Origin: Zoogloea dura
GTDB lineage: Bacteria > Pseudomonadota > Gammaproteobacteria > Burkholderiales > Rhodocyclaceae
DNA: 39,783 bases
Direction of reading: 5' to 3'
Assembly (NCBI RefSeq): GCF_012927165.1
Contig: NZ_JABBGA010000034.1
Span: 1 to 39,783 of the forward strand
Part shown: one piece after another, positions 1-6,892 of the stretch
How the letters are laid out: the number at the start of each line of letters is the position of its first letter
Position numbering within the stretch: the stretch's first letter is position 1
Program-made: the position numbers and the translations under genes
Notes under the pieces: model-generated
The model's database searches: none
What the model saw: the letters and a program-made list of their open reading frames with translations, nothing else
Told to the model about the DNA's origin: nothing

Positions 1-267
1 GGCGTTTTGTCCGGCGGCGTCCATGCCGGCCAGGCGGGTCTTCGGGTCACGCCAGCGGGCCATGTAGTCCTGCACGTTCAGCGCCTGCCCTTCGGCCTTG
101 GCTTTGCGCAAGGCCGCTTTGCGCTCCGGGGCGCCCAGGCTGAGGATCCAGTCGCCCACCCGCAGCTTGATGTCACCGTCGGGTTGCGATTCGAAGGCCG
201 GGCCCCAGTACGGGTCCTGGTCGTAGTAATCCGGGTGCGGGGCGTGGGCGTGCAGGTCGATCAGCAT
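1..267 (-). CDS. Amidohydrolase family protein, N-terminal part (partial)
   Basis: This is the first 89 codons of a minus-strand gene that runs off the left edge. The product opens with MLIDLHAHAPHPDYY, and the early D-x-H-x-H is the metal-binding strand-1 motif of amidohydrolases of the ACMSD/2-hydroxy-3-carboxymuconate decarboxylase type (PF04909-like). Such enzymes are metal-dependent hydrolases or non-oxidative decarboxylases in aromatic and terpenoid catabolism. The ATG at 265-267 is chosen because an AGAAAGG ribosome site lies about 8 bases upstream; an in-frame GTG further upstream is possible. It follows the TetR gene on the same strand across a 206-base gap that carries a palindromic operator (444-468). 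A second amidohydrolase in the window (35398-36705) is preceded by the same operator. Substrate unknown. Confidence 0.8.
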   Translation of the reverse strand, partial: MLIDLHAHAPHPDYYDQDPYWGPAFESQPDGDIKLRVGDWILSLGAPERKAALRKAKAEGQALNVQDYMARWRDPKTRLAGMDAAGQNA

Positions 268-473
268 GGTCAGCGGGCCTTTCTCAGGGGTGGGGGCGTG
301 AGTGGCAACGCGCACCTCAACGACCGGAGCACGCGCACCGACCCCACGGAAAAACCACCCTCCGTCAGAAAGCCTGCGTCTTTGTCTCCTGCCGCCGGGC
401 ACTCATGCGTTGCCTCGATTCGTCAGAAACATCATGCACAAAATAAACACAAAAGGCAAATGTGTTTATATAT
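268..473 (-). promoter_or_regulatory. Intergenic leader and promoter region of the amidohydrolase
   Basis: This 206-base gap between the TetR stop and the amidohydrolase start contains no credible gene. Its distal end is AT-rich and holds the palindrome at 444-468. On the minus strand a plausible sigma-70 pair, TTGCCT then 17 bases then CATGAT, overlaps that palindrome, so a regulator bound there could block or position polymerase. The rest (268-440) would be a long 5' leader. I see no obvious riboswitch or terminator fold in it. The promoter call is inference. Confidence 0.4.
444..468. promoter_or_regulatory. Operator copy 1, TAAACA-N13-TGTTTA
   Basis: A perfect inverted repeat: ATAAACAC and GTGTTTAT with an 11-base centre (core TAAACA-N13-TGTTTA, 25 bp). 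The same core with the same 13-base spacing recurs at 1937-1961 and 36788-36812, each time upstream of a minus-strand catabolic gene. It sits just past the TetR gene and upstream of the amidohydrolase at 1-267. The TetR protein encoded next to it is the likely ligand, by position. Confidence 0.7.
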
Positions 474-1115
474 CTAACTAAATTCATTGCTCATGAAGCC
501 AAGCCGCCGGGACACCAGTCCAAGAATCAAGCTTTCGATACGCGAGGAACGCTCACGCTGTGTCGGCCCCCTCGGGGCCAACTGCTCACTGAGCACGTAA
601 CGGATCATCATCTCGCACACCAGCTCCCGATCAATGCGGATACCCAAGCGGGCATCCCAGGCATCGAAGACGATCGCCAGTACGTCCTGCAGGCGCAGCA
701 CCGAGTCGTGGAAGATGCGCTGAAAAAAACCAAGCGCGTACTCTGGCGCCACCTTGAGAAGACGACGGGCCTGCCCACTTTCCAGGTAGGCCTCCAGATA
801 CGCCACCACCGCCCGAAAACGGCTATCGGGATCTTCCGTCACTTGGGCAGCCACGAGCAGCGCCGAATGGAAGTTATCCCGCTTATGGCAGGAAAAGGCA
901 TCAAGCAGATCACCCTGGGACGAAAAGTAGCGATAGAAGGTGCCACGGGACACCTCAGCCTTCTCGCACACTTCAAGAATCGAGACACGGTCGGAACCTG
1001 AGCGAAGGATGATGTCCTCCGTCGCTGCCAGGATCGTTGCTATCGTTTCCTCCGAACGCCGGTTACGGCGTCCTGCCCCATCCCCCACGCCTTTACGGCC
1101 GGCAATAGCCCCCAT
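474..1115 (-). CDS. TetR/AcrR-family transcriptional regulator
   Basis: A 213-residue one-component repressor. An N-terminal helix-turn-helix of TetR type spans about residues 20-66 (EVCEKAEVSRGTFYRYFSS is the recognition region), followed by a divergent all-helical ligand-binding domain, as usual for the family and of usual length. The start is the ATG at 1113-1115, one base after the TGA of the upstream SDR gene (TGA-A-ATG). The two are therefore translationally coupled and transcribed from the SDR promoter. A palindromic operator covers that promoter (1937-1961), and identical cores occur at 444-468 and 36788-36812. Autoregulation and control of both amidohydrolase genes are inferred. The ligand, perhaps a pathway acyl-CoA or terpenoid acid, cannot be read from sequence. 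Confidence 0.9.
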   Translation of the reverse strand: MGAIAGRKGVGDGAGRRNRRSEETIATILAATEDIILRSGSDRVSILEVCEKAEVSRGTFYRYFSSQGDLLDAFSCHKRDNFHSALLVAAQVTEDPDSRFRAVVAYLEAYLESGQARRLLKVAPEYALGFFQRIFHDSVLRLQDVLAIVFDAWDARLGIRIDRELVCEMMIRYVLSEQLAPRGPTQRERSSRIESLILGLVSRRLGFMSNEFS

Positions 1116-1116
1116 T

Positions 1117-1917
1117 TCAGTACTCGCGCACCGGTACGTCACGAGGGCGCGAGTTGTAGCCAGGAAGGTGCAGGCCACCATCAACGTGAATCGCCTCCCC
1201 AGTCATGTAGCAGGACAGCTCACTGGCCAGGAAGAGCACTGCAGGGGCAATATCGGCCTCTGGATCACCACTGCGACCCAGCGGACGTAAAGCCGCCGAA
1301 GCTTCAGCAAAGCCCGGATTCTCGGCTGCGAGCTTGTGAAAGGTCGCACCCATTGCCGTGGGGGCAATGGCATTGACGGTAATGTTGAAGCGCCCCCATT
1401 CAGCTGCAGCGCTGCGTGTCAGGCCGAGGATGCCGGCCTTGGCGGTGTTGTAGTCGGCATGCAGCCAAGCACCGGTATCCACATCGATAGAGTAGAAATT
1501 GACGACTTTGCCACCGCCCCGCAACTTCATGTGTGGAAGTGCCGCCTGCATCGCCCACCAAGATGCCCATACCGTGGACTTCAGCGTCCGCTCGAGCATC
1601 TCATCGGTCTTGTCTTCCATGCGCACGTTGGGCGACGGCACAAAGGCGTTGTTCACAAGAATGTCGAGGCCACCAAAGTGGCTGGCCGCCGCATTCACGG
1701 CGGCCACAACGCTTTCCTTCGAGGTCACGTCAGTGCGCACGAACAGTGCCCTGCCGCCCAACTCCTCCAGTTCGCAGACAACCTGCTCGCCGCTGGCCAC
1801 ATCAATCTCCGCGACAACCACCGCCGCACCTTCGCGGGCAAAACGTCGCGCCACGCCCTTGCCAATGCCGCCACCAGCGCCGGTAATCAGGGCAATCTTG
1901 CCTTCAAGTAGTCCCAT
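1117..1917 (-). CDS. Short-chain dehydrogenase/reductase (SDR)
   Basis: A classical SDR of 266 residues that interconverts an alcohol and a ketone with NAD(P)(H) in the cytoplasm. TGAGGGIG (residues 12-19) binds the cofactor, LVNNA marks strand 4, and Ser143, Tyr156 and Lys160 (YNTAK) form the catalytic set. The C-terminal GEAIHVDGG is typical. The ATG at 1915-1917 follows a near-perfect AAGGAGGGGG site; the frame is open further upstream but lacks a ribosome site. It is the first gene of an SDR-TetR pair, and its promoter region carries the shared 25-bp operator. In a terpenoid pathway it could oxidise a ring hydroxyl or act on a 3-hydroxyacyl-CoA. The exact step is unknown. Confidence 0.9.
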   Translation of the reverse strand: MGLLEGKIALITGAGGGIGKGVARRFAREGAAVVVAEIDVASGEQVVCELEELGGRALFVRTDVTSKESVVAAVNAAASHFGGLDILVNNAFVPSPNVRMEDKTDEMLERTLKSTVWASWWAMQAALPHMKLRGGGKVVNFYSIDVDTGAWLHADYNTAKAGILGLTRSAAAEWGRFNITVNAIAPTAMGATFHKLAAENPGFAEASAALRPLGRSGDPEADIAPAVLFLASELSCYMTGEAIHVDGGLHLPGYNSRPRDVPVREY

Positions 1918-2042
1918 ATCCCCCTCCTTTATTTTATAAACACAAACTCTGTTAATGTTCACATATTGGCAAGACAACGGATCGCTGTCTATAGCCGGCA
2001 AAAGATTCTCCCCACCCATACAGAGCGAAAAGCGCACCCGAC
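1918..2042. promoter_or_regulatory. Divergent promoter region, SDR-TetR / DUF2889
   Basis: This short AT-richer gap separates the minus-strand SDR from the plus-strand DUF2889 gene. On the minus strand TGAACA, 17 bases, TATAAA (about 1933-1961) resembles a sigma-70 promoter and lies inside the palindrome at 1937-1961. The spacing to the ribosome site is tight, so the real promoter could be slightly upstream. No clear plus-strand promoter was seen. Confidence 0.4.
1937..1961. promoter_or_regulatory. Operator copy 2, TAAACA-N13-TGTTCA
   Basis: Same core and spacing as the sites at 444-468 and 36788-36812, with one mismatch (TGTTCA for TGTTTA). It lies 20 bases upstream of the SDR start codon and over the likely promoter, the position expected of an autorepressing TetR site. 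Confidence 0.65.
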
Positions 2043-2792
2043 ATGCAGGCCTTCAGACGCAGGATAGAAATCCGCTCGCGGAGCACCACGACGGGAGGCG
2101 AAGTACGTGCCGCCCTGGAAGACGACTTCCACCATTTCCGCGTCACGGTGCGCCATAAAGACGGCATCGTCAGCGCCGTCGAGGGCGCCTCGCCACGTCA
2201 TCCGTTTACCGCTTGTCCCGCCGCCGCCGGGCAACTGCAGGCACTGCAGGGCATGGCGCTGACCACCGTTGCCAGCAGCGTCACCCGCCATGTGGAAGAC
2301 GCCAGCGAGCAATGCACCCACCTGCTCGATCTGGCGGGCCTGGCCATCGCCACGGCTGCAGTCGGGCTGGCCCGGCGCTGCTACGAGATCGACGTCCCCC
2401 GCGAAAACGGGCACGTCACCGCCGCCCACCTGCTGCGCGACGATGCTTACCGGCTCGACTGGAAACTCGACGGCGGACGCATTGCCGGTCCCCCCCCCTT
2501 TGCGGGTGTCAGCCTGCACGAAGGCTTCGCCCGCATGGCGCTGAGCACCCTGCCACCCGATCAGGCCGAAGCGGCAATCGTCCTGCGGCGCTGTGCAGTG
2601 ATCGGCGCCGGCCGCCTCAAGAACATCGACCTGGAACCCCACGCCAAGCCCGCCGGTCGCTGCTACGCGCAGCAGCCGGCACGGGCGCCCCTGGCGATCC
2701 GCATCGTTGGCTCGACGCTGGATTTTTCAACCAGGGCAAGCGCCCTGTGCGAGGGCGACGCGCGCTGGCTGGCCTTCGCCACCGAAACCTGA
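2043..2792 (+). CDS. DUF2889 domain protein of unknown function
   Basis: A 249-residue cytoplasmic protein without a signal peptide or membrane segment. It matches what I know of the DUF2889 family: an N-terminal RRRIEIRS strand, EDDFHHFRV, then a TACPAAAGQLQALQGM stretch, and a conserved C(S/T)HLLDL-like motif (CTHLLDLAGLA, about residues 91-101). The family's biochemical role is not known to me; members often sit near fatty-acid or aromatic catabolic genes in proteobacteria. The ATG at 2043 is the best start although its ribosome site is weak. It is transcribed away from the TetR-controlled SDR and converges on the cytochrome c gene, with a hairpin terminator between them. A run of nine C (2490-2498) lies in frame. 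Confidence 0.75.
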   Translation: MQAFRRRIEIRSRSTTTGGEVRAALEDDFHHFRVTVRHKDGIVSAVEGASPRHPFTACPAAAGQLQALQGMALTTVASSVTRHVEDASEQCTHLLDLAGLAIATAAVGLARRCYEIDVPRENGHVTAAHLLRDDAYRLDWKLDGGRIAGPPPFAGVSLHEGFARMALSTLPPDQAEAAIVLRRCAVIGAGRLKNIDLEPHAKPAGRCYAQQPARAPLAIRIVGSTLDFSTRASALCEGDARWLAFATET

Positions 2793-2803
2793 AGCTCAAA
2801 ACA

Positions 2804-2842
2804 GCAAGGCCTCCACGACAGGAAGCGTCGTGGAGGCCTTGC
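2804..2842. terminator. Bidirectional hairpin terminator
   Basis: A perfect 16-bp stem (GCAAGGCCTCCACGAC and its complement) with a 7-base loop lies between the convergent DUF2889 and cytochrome c genes. On the minus strand the stem is followed by TGTTTTG, a usable U-rich tail, so it closes the long minus-strand oxygenase operon. It probably also limits read-through in the plus direction. Confidence 0.75.
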
Positions 2843-2860
2843 CCCAAAGTCAGCCGGGCC

Positions 2861-3193
2861 TTACTGCGCCAGCACCCAGCGCACCAGAACCCGCGCTTCG
2901 TCTTCGCTGACGGCCACGCGGGCCCCCGGCGACGGCATCTTCTTGGTTCCCCAGTGGAAGCCGCCCGCATCCGGCGAACCCTTCACAACCGTCTTGACCA
3001 GCATATCCTCGGCCTGAGCCTTGCCCTTGTACTTTTTGGCCACGCTCTTGAAGGCCGGCCCGACCACTTCCTTGTCGAGGGCATGACAGCTCATGCATTC
3101 CCTGGCCTTGGCCAGGTCGGCCCCCTCGTCGGCACGGGCTGACCCCGAGGCCATTACCAGTCCGGCAAATACGCCGATCCACAGCTTTTTCAT
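2861..3193 (-). CDS. Periplasmic monohaem cytochrome c (class I, c8-like)
   Basis: A 110-residue protein with a cleavable signal peptide (MKKLWIGVFAGLVMASGSARA). The single haem-binding CMSCH motif is at residues 33-37, and a likely axial Met86 lies in KKMPSPGA. It resembles c551/c552 soluble electron carriers, which move electrons between periplasmic or membrane donors and oxidases or reductases. The ATG at 3191-3193 fits the signal peptide; upstream in-frame codons lack one. It is the last gene of the minus-strand oxygenase operon, 107 bases after the ferredoxin reductase. That is odd, because ring hydroxylation is cytoplasmic. A role with a periplasmic dehydrogenase or respiration during growth on the substrate is possible. 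Confidence 0.88.
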   Translation of the reverse strand: MKKLWIGVFAGLVMASGSARADEGADLAKARECMSCHALDKEVVGPAFKSVAKKYKGKAQAEDMLVKTVVKGSPDAGGFHWGTKKMPSPGARVAVSEDEARVLVRWVLAQ

Positions 3194-3300
3194 CGTCTCC
3201 GCTCCTATTTTGTTGTCCCGAAATACAGCGTGCCGGGCCAGGCCCGACACGCCCGCTCCGAAAGCCGGCAGGCTTCTGGATTCTTTGCACAGCGCCAGGA

Positions 3301-4536
3301 TCAGTCCCGGTTGGCGGCTTCCCACACTTTCAGCTCAAAGCCGGGGGCCGCAGCCTCCGCCGGCGTCAGGCGGGGAGGACGAGCCAGGATCTTGCGTGCC
3401 GCCATGTGATCGCCGGGTCGGTTGCAGGACTCCACGGCCACCAGTTGGTCCTGACGAAAGCACAGCACGGACAACTGATTGCTCTCCGGAGCACCGAGCA
3501 TCACGGTGCTGTCACAGCCATTCGACAAGCCGGCGATCTGCAGCTTGAGCGTCCCCTGATCCGTCCAGAACCACGGCAGCGCGGTATAGGGCGCCGGCTT
3601 GCCGACAAGACGGGCCGCAATCGCTCGGCCTTGGTCCACCGCGTTCTGCACCGACTCCAGGCGCAGGAGCTTCTGATCGTTGTGGATGCACGGAAAGGCC
3701 GCCACATCACCCAGCGAAGAAATGTGCGGATCGCTGGTTAGCAGCGTGCTGTCGACGGTGATCCCGTTGTCGATGTCGAGACCGGCCTCGAGGGCCAGCT
3801 GGAGGTTGGGAATCACGCCAATCCCATACACAACCAAGTCGGCCAGCAGGCGCTTGCCCTCAACGGTTTCCACGCCGCAGACCTTGCCGCCCTCGGTGAG
3901 GATGTGGCCGATACCCTGGCGGAAATCGAAATGCACGCCCCAGCCCTCGTGGGCGCAGCGGAACAGCTCCGACATTTCCCGCGACACGGCACGCGCCATC
4001 GGCCGGTCGCCCAGCTCCAGCACATGCACGGTCGCGCCATTGGCGGCGGCCACTGCGGCGAACTCCAGGCCGACAAAACCAGCCCCCACCACCACCACGT
4101 TGCGGGCCTCCTTGACCAGCGGCGCCAAGGCGTCGGCGTCGGCCTTGGTCTTGATGCCGAAGACACCCTGCGCTTCGGCACCCGGCACCGCCAGCGGCCG
4201 GTTATGAGCCCCCATGGCCAGCACCAGGTGGTCGTAATCCACGCTGCGCCCGGAGGCCAGGCGCACCTGGCGGTTGTTACGGTCCACCGCCACGGCCTGG
4301 TCGTGCACCAGCTCAATGTTCTGCTGGGTGTAGAAATCCTCCGGCCGGAACAGCAGCGCCGTGGCGCTGATCTTGCCGAGCAGGTAGGCCTTAGAAAGGG
4401 GCGGCCGCTGGTAGGGCAGGCCGGGTTCGTCGCCAATCAGGGTGATGTTGCCCTGATAGCCCTCCTGACGCAGGGAAGCGGCGACCTGGAAGCCGCCCTG
4501 CCCCGCACCGACGATCACAACCGAGTTGAGCGCCAT
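3301..4536 (-). CDS. FAD-dependent ferredoxin reductase (putidaredoxin-reductase type)
   Basis: A 411-residue flavoprotein that passes electrons from NAD(P)H to a ferredoxin in Rieske oxygenase or class I P450 systems. VIVGAGQGG near the N-terminus binds FAD, and YQRPPLSKAYL is characteristic of rhodocoxin, putidaredoxin and BphA4-like reductases. A second Rossmann motif (VVVVGAGFVGLEFA, near residue 150) binds NAD(P)H, and SLGDVAAFP is the second FAD motif. Full length for the family. It lies just downstream of a [2Fe-2S] ferredoxin gene (39 bases) in the oxygenase operon. It probably feeds the Rieske dioxygenase encoded upstream, the window's P450, or both. Confidence 0.92.
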   Translation of the reverse strand: MALNSVVIVGAGQGGFQVAASLRQEGYQGNITLIGDEPGLPYQRPPLSKAYLLGKISATALLFRPEDFYTQQNIELVHDQAVAVDRNNRQVRLASGRSVDYDHLVLAMGAHNRPLAVPGAEAQGVFGIKTKADADALAPLVKEARNVVVVGAGFVGLEFAAVAAANGATVHVLELGDRPMARAVSREMSELFRCAHEGWGVHFDFRQGIGHILTEGGKVCGVETVEGKRLLADLVVYGIGVIPNLQLALEAGLDIDNGITVDSTLLTSDPHISSLGDVAAFPCIHNDQKLLRLESVQNAVDQGRAIAARLVGKPAPYTALPWFWTDQGTLKLQIAGLSNGCDSTVMLGAPESNQLSVLCFRQDQLVAVESCNRPGDHMAARKILARPPRLTPAEAAAPGFELKVWEAANRD

Positions 4537-4575
4537 GGTGTCTGTCTCCGATATTTTTATGGATGCGCGGCTGGC

Positions 4576-4896
4576 TCAGTACTGGGAGGCCGGCAGGCGG
4601 ATCAGCAAGCCGTCCATGCCTTCGGCAATCACCAGCTGACAGCTCAGACGACTGTTGGCGCGACGCTCGGTGACGTTGTCGAGCATGTCCACCTCGGTAC
4701 CTTCTGCGGGCGGAAAGCGTTCCACCCAGGCCTCATCCACATAGGCGTGGCAGGTGGCGCAGCTGCAGGCACCACCACAGTCGCCCTGGATGCCGGGCAG
4801 CATGGCGAAGGTGGCAGCCTGCATGACGGACTGGCCGACTTCGCCGTGTACTTCGTGGGTTGTGCCGCTGTGTTCGATGAAAGTAAGGGTTGGCAT
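4576..4896 (-). CDS. [2Fe-2S] ferredoxin, adrenodoxin/putidaredoxin type
   Basis: A 106-residue cytoplasmic electron carrier. Cys40, Cys46, Cys49 and Cys86 form the C-x5-C-x2-C-x36-C cluster-binding pattern of vertebrate-type ferredoxins (motif DCGGACSCATC). The ATG at 4894-4896 is chosen because the conserved fold starts immediately (MPTLTFIEHSG); the open frame upstream is unlike the family. It is directly followed by its likely reductase partner and preceded by the MFS permease. Ferredoxins of this class serve bacterial P450s and some Rieske oxygenases. The window also encodes a [3Fe-4S]-type ferredoxin (13826-14062), so which carrier serves which oxygenase is open. Confidence 0.92.
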   Translation of the reverse strand: MPTLTFIEHSGTTHEVHGEVGQSVMQAATFAMLPGIQGDCGGACSCATCHAYVDEAWVERFPPAEGTEVDMLDNVTERRANSRLSCQLVIAEGMDGLLIRLPASQY

Positions 4897-4927
4897 GGTT
4901 TCGACTCCGATAAAAGTAGGCGGGTGC

Positions 4928-6208
4928 TCAAGAGCGGCCGGCAAGCGCAACCACCCCGCCAAACCCGGGGTCACGTCCCAGGGTAAGCAGAAGCGCCGGT
5001 CCGACGAGGGAACACACGAAGCAGTAGCTCAGCATCGCGGTGTAGGAAGCGGTGTAACTGAACAGCGCGGCAAACAGCAGCGGCGCCAGGGCCGAGGCCA
5101 CGGTGTTGAGGCCCTGATGCACACCAAACAGGCGGCCGTATTCGCGCAGGCCGAAATAGCGAGCGATCAGGAAGGCGGCAATGTCGAACTCGGCCCCTGC
5201 CCCAAAACCAACCAGCACGGCCGCCAGGCCAAGCAGCGGCAGATCGTTGCTGCCATTCATGTAGATCAGGCAGCCCAGCGCCGGCAGAAACAGGCTCACT
5301 GCAGCAACGCCCGGTGGCCACATGCGATCGAGCAGATAGCCCACCACCACGCGGCCGAAGATCAGCGAAACGCCGAAGCCGCCAAAGATCAGGCTCGCGT
5401 CGGCGCCCGACAAGCCCCTGTCGCGCAGCATCGGAATGGTGTTGGTAACCATCCCGACGATGGCCGAGATCACCAGTGCCAGCGCCACGTTACAGATCCA
5501 GAAACGCCGCGACACCAGCCCTTCGCGCAGGGACATGCCCTCCAGCCACACATGCGGCGCCACCTTGCCGTCATCGGCGGCACGGGCCGGCGCATCGTCG
5601 ATGGGCAAGCGGAACCAGATCAGCACCAGGGGCAGCAGCAGGCCAAGATTGAGCACCGCAAGGATCACGAAGGCTGCCCGCCAGTCCCAGCGCTCAATGC
5701 CCCAGGCCATCAGACGCGGCACGACGGCCGCGGTGATGCCGGTGCCCGACAGGCCGATGGCCAGCGCCAGCCCCCGATTGCGCACGAACCATAGGTTGAG
5801 CAGCTGGGTCCAGGTCACCGCCAGCGAGCCCATGCCGATGATCGGCAGCAGCGCAAAGGCAAGGTAGAGCGACCACACCGATCCACTGATCAGCGTCGTG
5901 GCCAGGTAGCCAAGGGCAATCAGCAGCAGTGACGCCACCACCACCCGACGCATGCCGAAGCGCAGGTTGATCCAGCCGACCACCTGCAGGGACAGCACGG
6001 CCCCCCCGAACAGAAAAGTCACCGCCACCTGCAGTTCGCTGCGGCTCCAGCCGAAGGCCTGCTGGAGGGGAATCACCAGCGTGCCGAAACCATAAAGGAG
6101 CGCCGCGTTGATGCTGATGGCGACGCCGACGATGGACAGGACCAGCACCCGCCAGCTGTGTTTGAACTCGGTGAAATCGATGCTCGCCAAGCCGATGGGA
6201 GAACCCAT
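4928..6208 (-). CDS. MFS permease (possible substrate uptake, DitE-like by position)
   Basis: A 426-residue inner-membrane transporter of the major facilitator superfamily with about 12 hydrophobic segments. The loop following an early helix pair (INLRFGMRRVVVASLL) resembles the MFS signature, and a central cytoplasmic loop (PIDDAPARAADDG) separates the two halves. It looks like the oxalate/formate-antiporter or monocarboxylate branch often used for organic acids. The ATG at 6206-6208 has GGAGG about 9 bases upstream. It lies between the Rieske oxygenase genes and the electron-transfer genes, suggesting uptake of the pathway acid. In the known dit cluster a permease gene, ditE, is linked to the dioxygenase. 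Orthology is not shown. Confidence 0.85.
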   Translation of the reverse strand: MGSPIGLASIDFTEFKHSWRVLVLSIVGVAISINAALLYGFGTLVIPLQQAFGWSRSELQVAVTFLFGGAVLSLQVVGWINLRFGMRRVVVASLLLIALGYLATTLISGSVWSLYLAFALLPIIGMGSLAVTWTQLLNLWFVRNRGLALAIGLSGTGITAAVVPRLMAWGIERWDWRAAFVILAVLNLGLLLPLVLIWFRLPIDDAPARAADDGKVAPHVWLEGMSLREGLVSRRFWICNVALALVISAIVGMVTNTIPMLRDRGLSGADASLIFGGFGVSLIFGRVVVGYLLDRMWPPGVAAVSLFLPALGCLIYMNGSNDLPLLGLAAVLVGFGAGAEFDIAAFLIARYFGLREYGRLFGVHQGLNTVASALAPLLFAALFSYTASYTAMLSYCFVCSLVGPALLLTLGRDPGFGGVVALAGRS

Positions 6209-6292
6209 GGACCATGCCCTCCACAAGAATTTGGATGGACAGCCCCTGTCACCGACCATCAGGCCGTGACAAGGGTGTTCCCGCTGTGCTGC

Positions 6293-6856
6293 TTAAAGGA
6301 AGATCGCCAGATTGGGCGTACCGAGCACGGCCTGGTCGAGGATTACCTCGCGGCGTGCCAGCTTCAGTTGGCCGTCCACCAGGCGCAGCACGTCGTTCCG
6401 CTCGCCGCTGATCAGGTCGAGATCGGGGCTGTCGAAGCGGCTGCGGGTCAGCAGTAGGTAACTCACCACGGCCAGCTCGCCTTCCACACCGGTGGTGCTT
6501 ACCTGCACGTTGGTCACCAGCCGGCGGGTACGTGACGGGGGATCTTCGGCCCAGGCGCTCTTGGTTTCGGTGAGGCGCATGATCCGGCCCATGATCGAGC
6601 GGTAGTCATCATGGTAGTGCTGGACCGTGCGGATGATGGAGGCCGCATGCTGGGCCATCGGCCGGGTCTGGCGCAGGGGCACGGTGTAGATCAGTTCCGG
6701 GCTAAGCAGCGCGCTCCACTCCTTGAGCCTGATGGCGTCGAGGAGGCTGGCCTCCCGGTACAGAAAGCCGAGAACCTGGTTATAGGTATCGGAACCGATG
6801 GGCACGCACTCGCCCTGGGCGAGGTCGGCGGTGGGCAGGGCTTGGGTTGCAGTCAT
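6293..6856 (-). CDS. ditA2: Aromatic-ring-hydroxylating dioxygenase, beta subunit
   Basis: A 187-residue small subunit with the SnoaL/NTF2-like fold of BphE/NdoC-type proteins. It carries no metal; it forms the alpha3beta3 hexamer with the Rieske alpha subunit and stabilises it. Family features include FLYREASLLDAIRLKEW near residue 30, the Y-T-V-P-L strand, and a C-terminal DGQLKLARREVILDQA. The ATG follows AAGGAG by 7 bases. It is 36 bases downstream of the alpha subunit gene. The symbol rests on the cluster's resemblance to the abietane diterpenoid dit cluster, where DitA1A2 hydroxylates 7-oxodehydroabietate. The family call is firm; the substrate is inferred. Confidence 0.88.
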   Translation of the reverse strand: MTATQALPTADLAQGECVPIGSDTYNQVLGFLYREASLLDAIRLKEWSALLSPELIYTVPLRQTRPMAQHAASIIRTVQHYHDDYRSIMGRIMRLTETKSAWAEDPPSRTRRLVTNVQVSTTGVEGELAVVSYLLLTRSRFDSPDLDLISGERNDVLRLVDGQLKLARREVILDQAVLGTPNLAIFL

Positions 6857-6892
6857 GAATTCGCTCCTTGTAGATGGACGTAGGCCAGGGGG

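Noticed and set aside
462-1001. A 179-codon plus-strand open frame over the TetR gene
   Set aside because: The minus frame has a full TetR helix-turn-helix and a coupled start; this frame has no family features.
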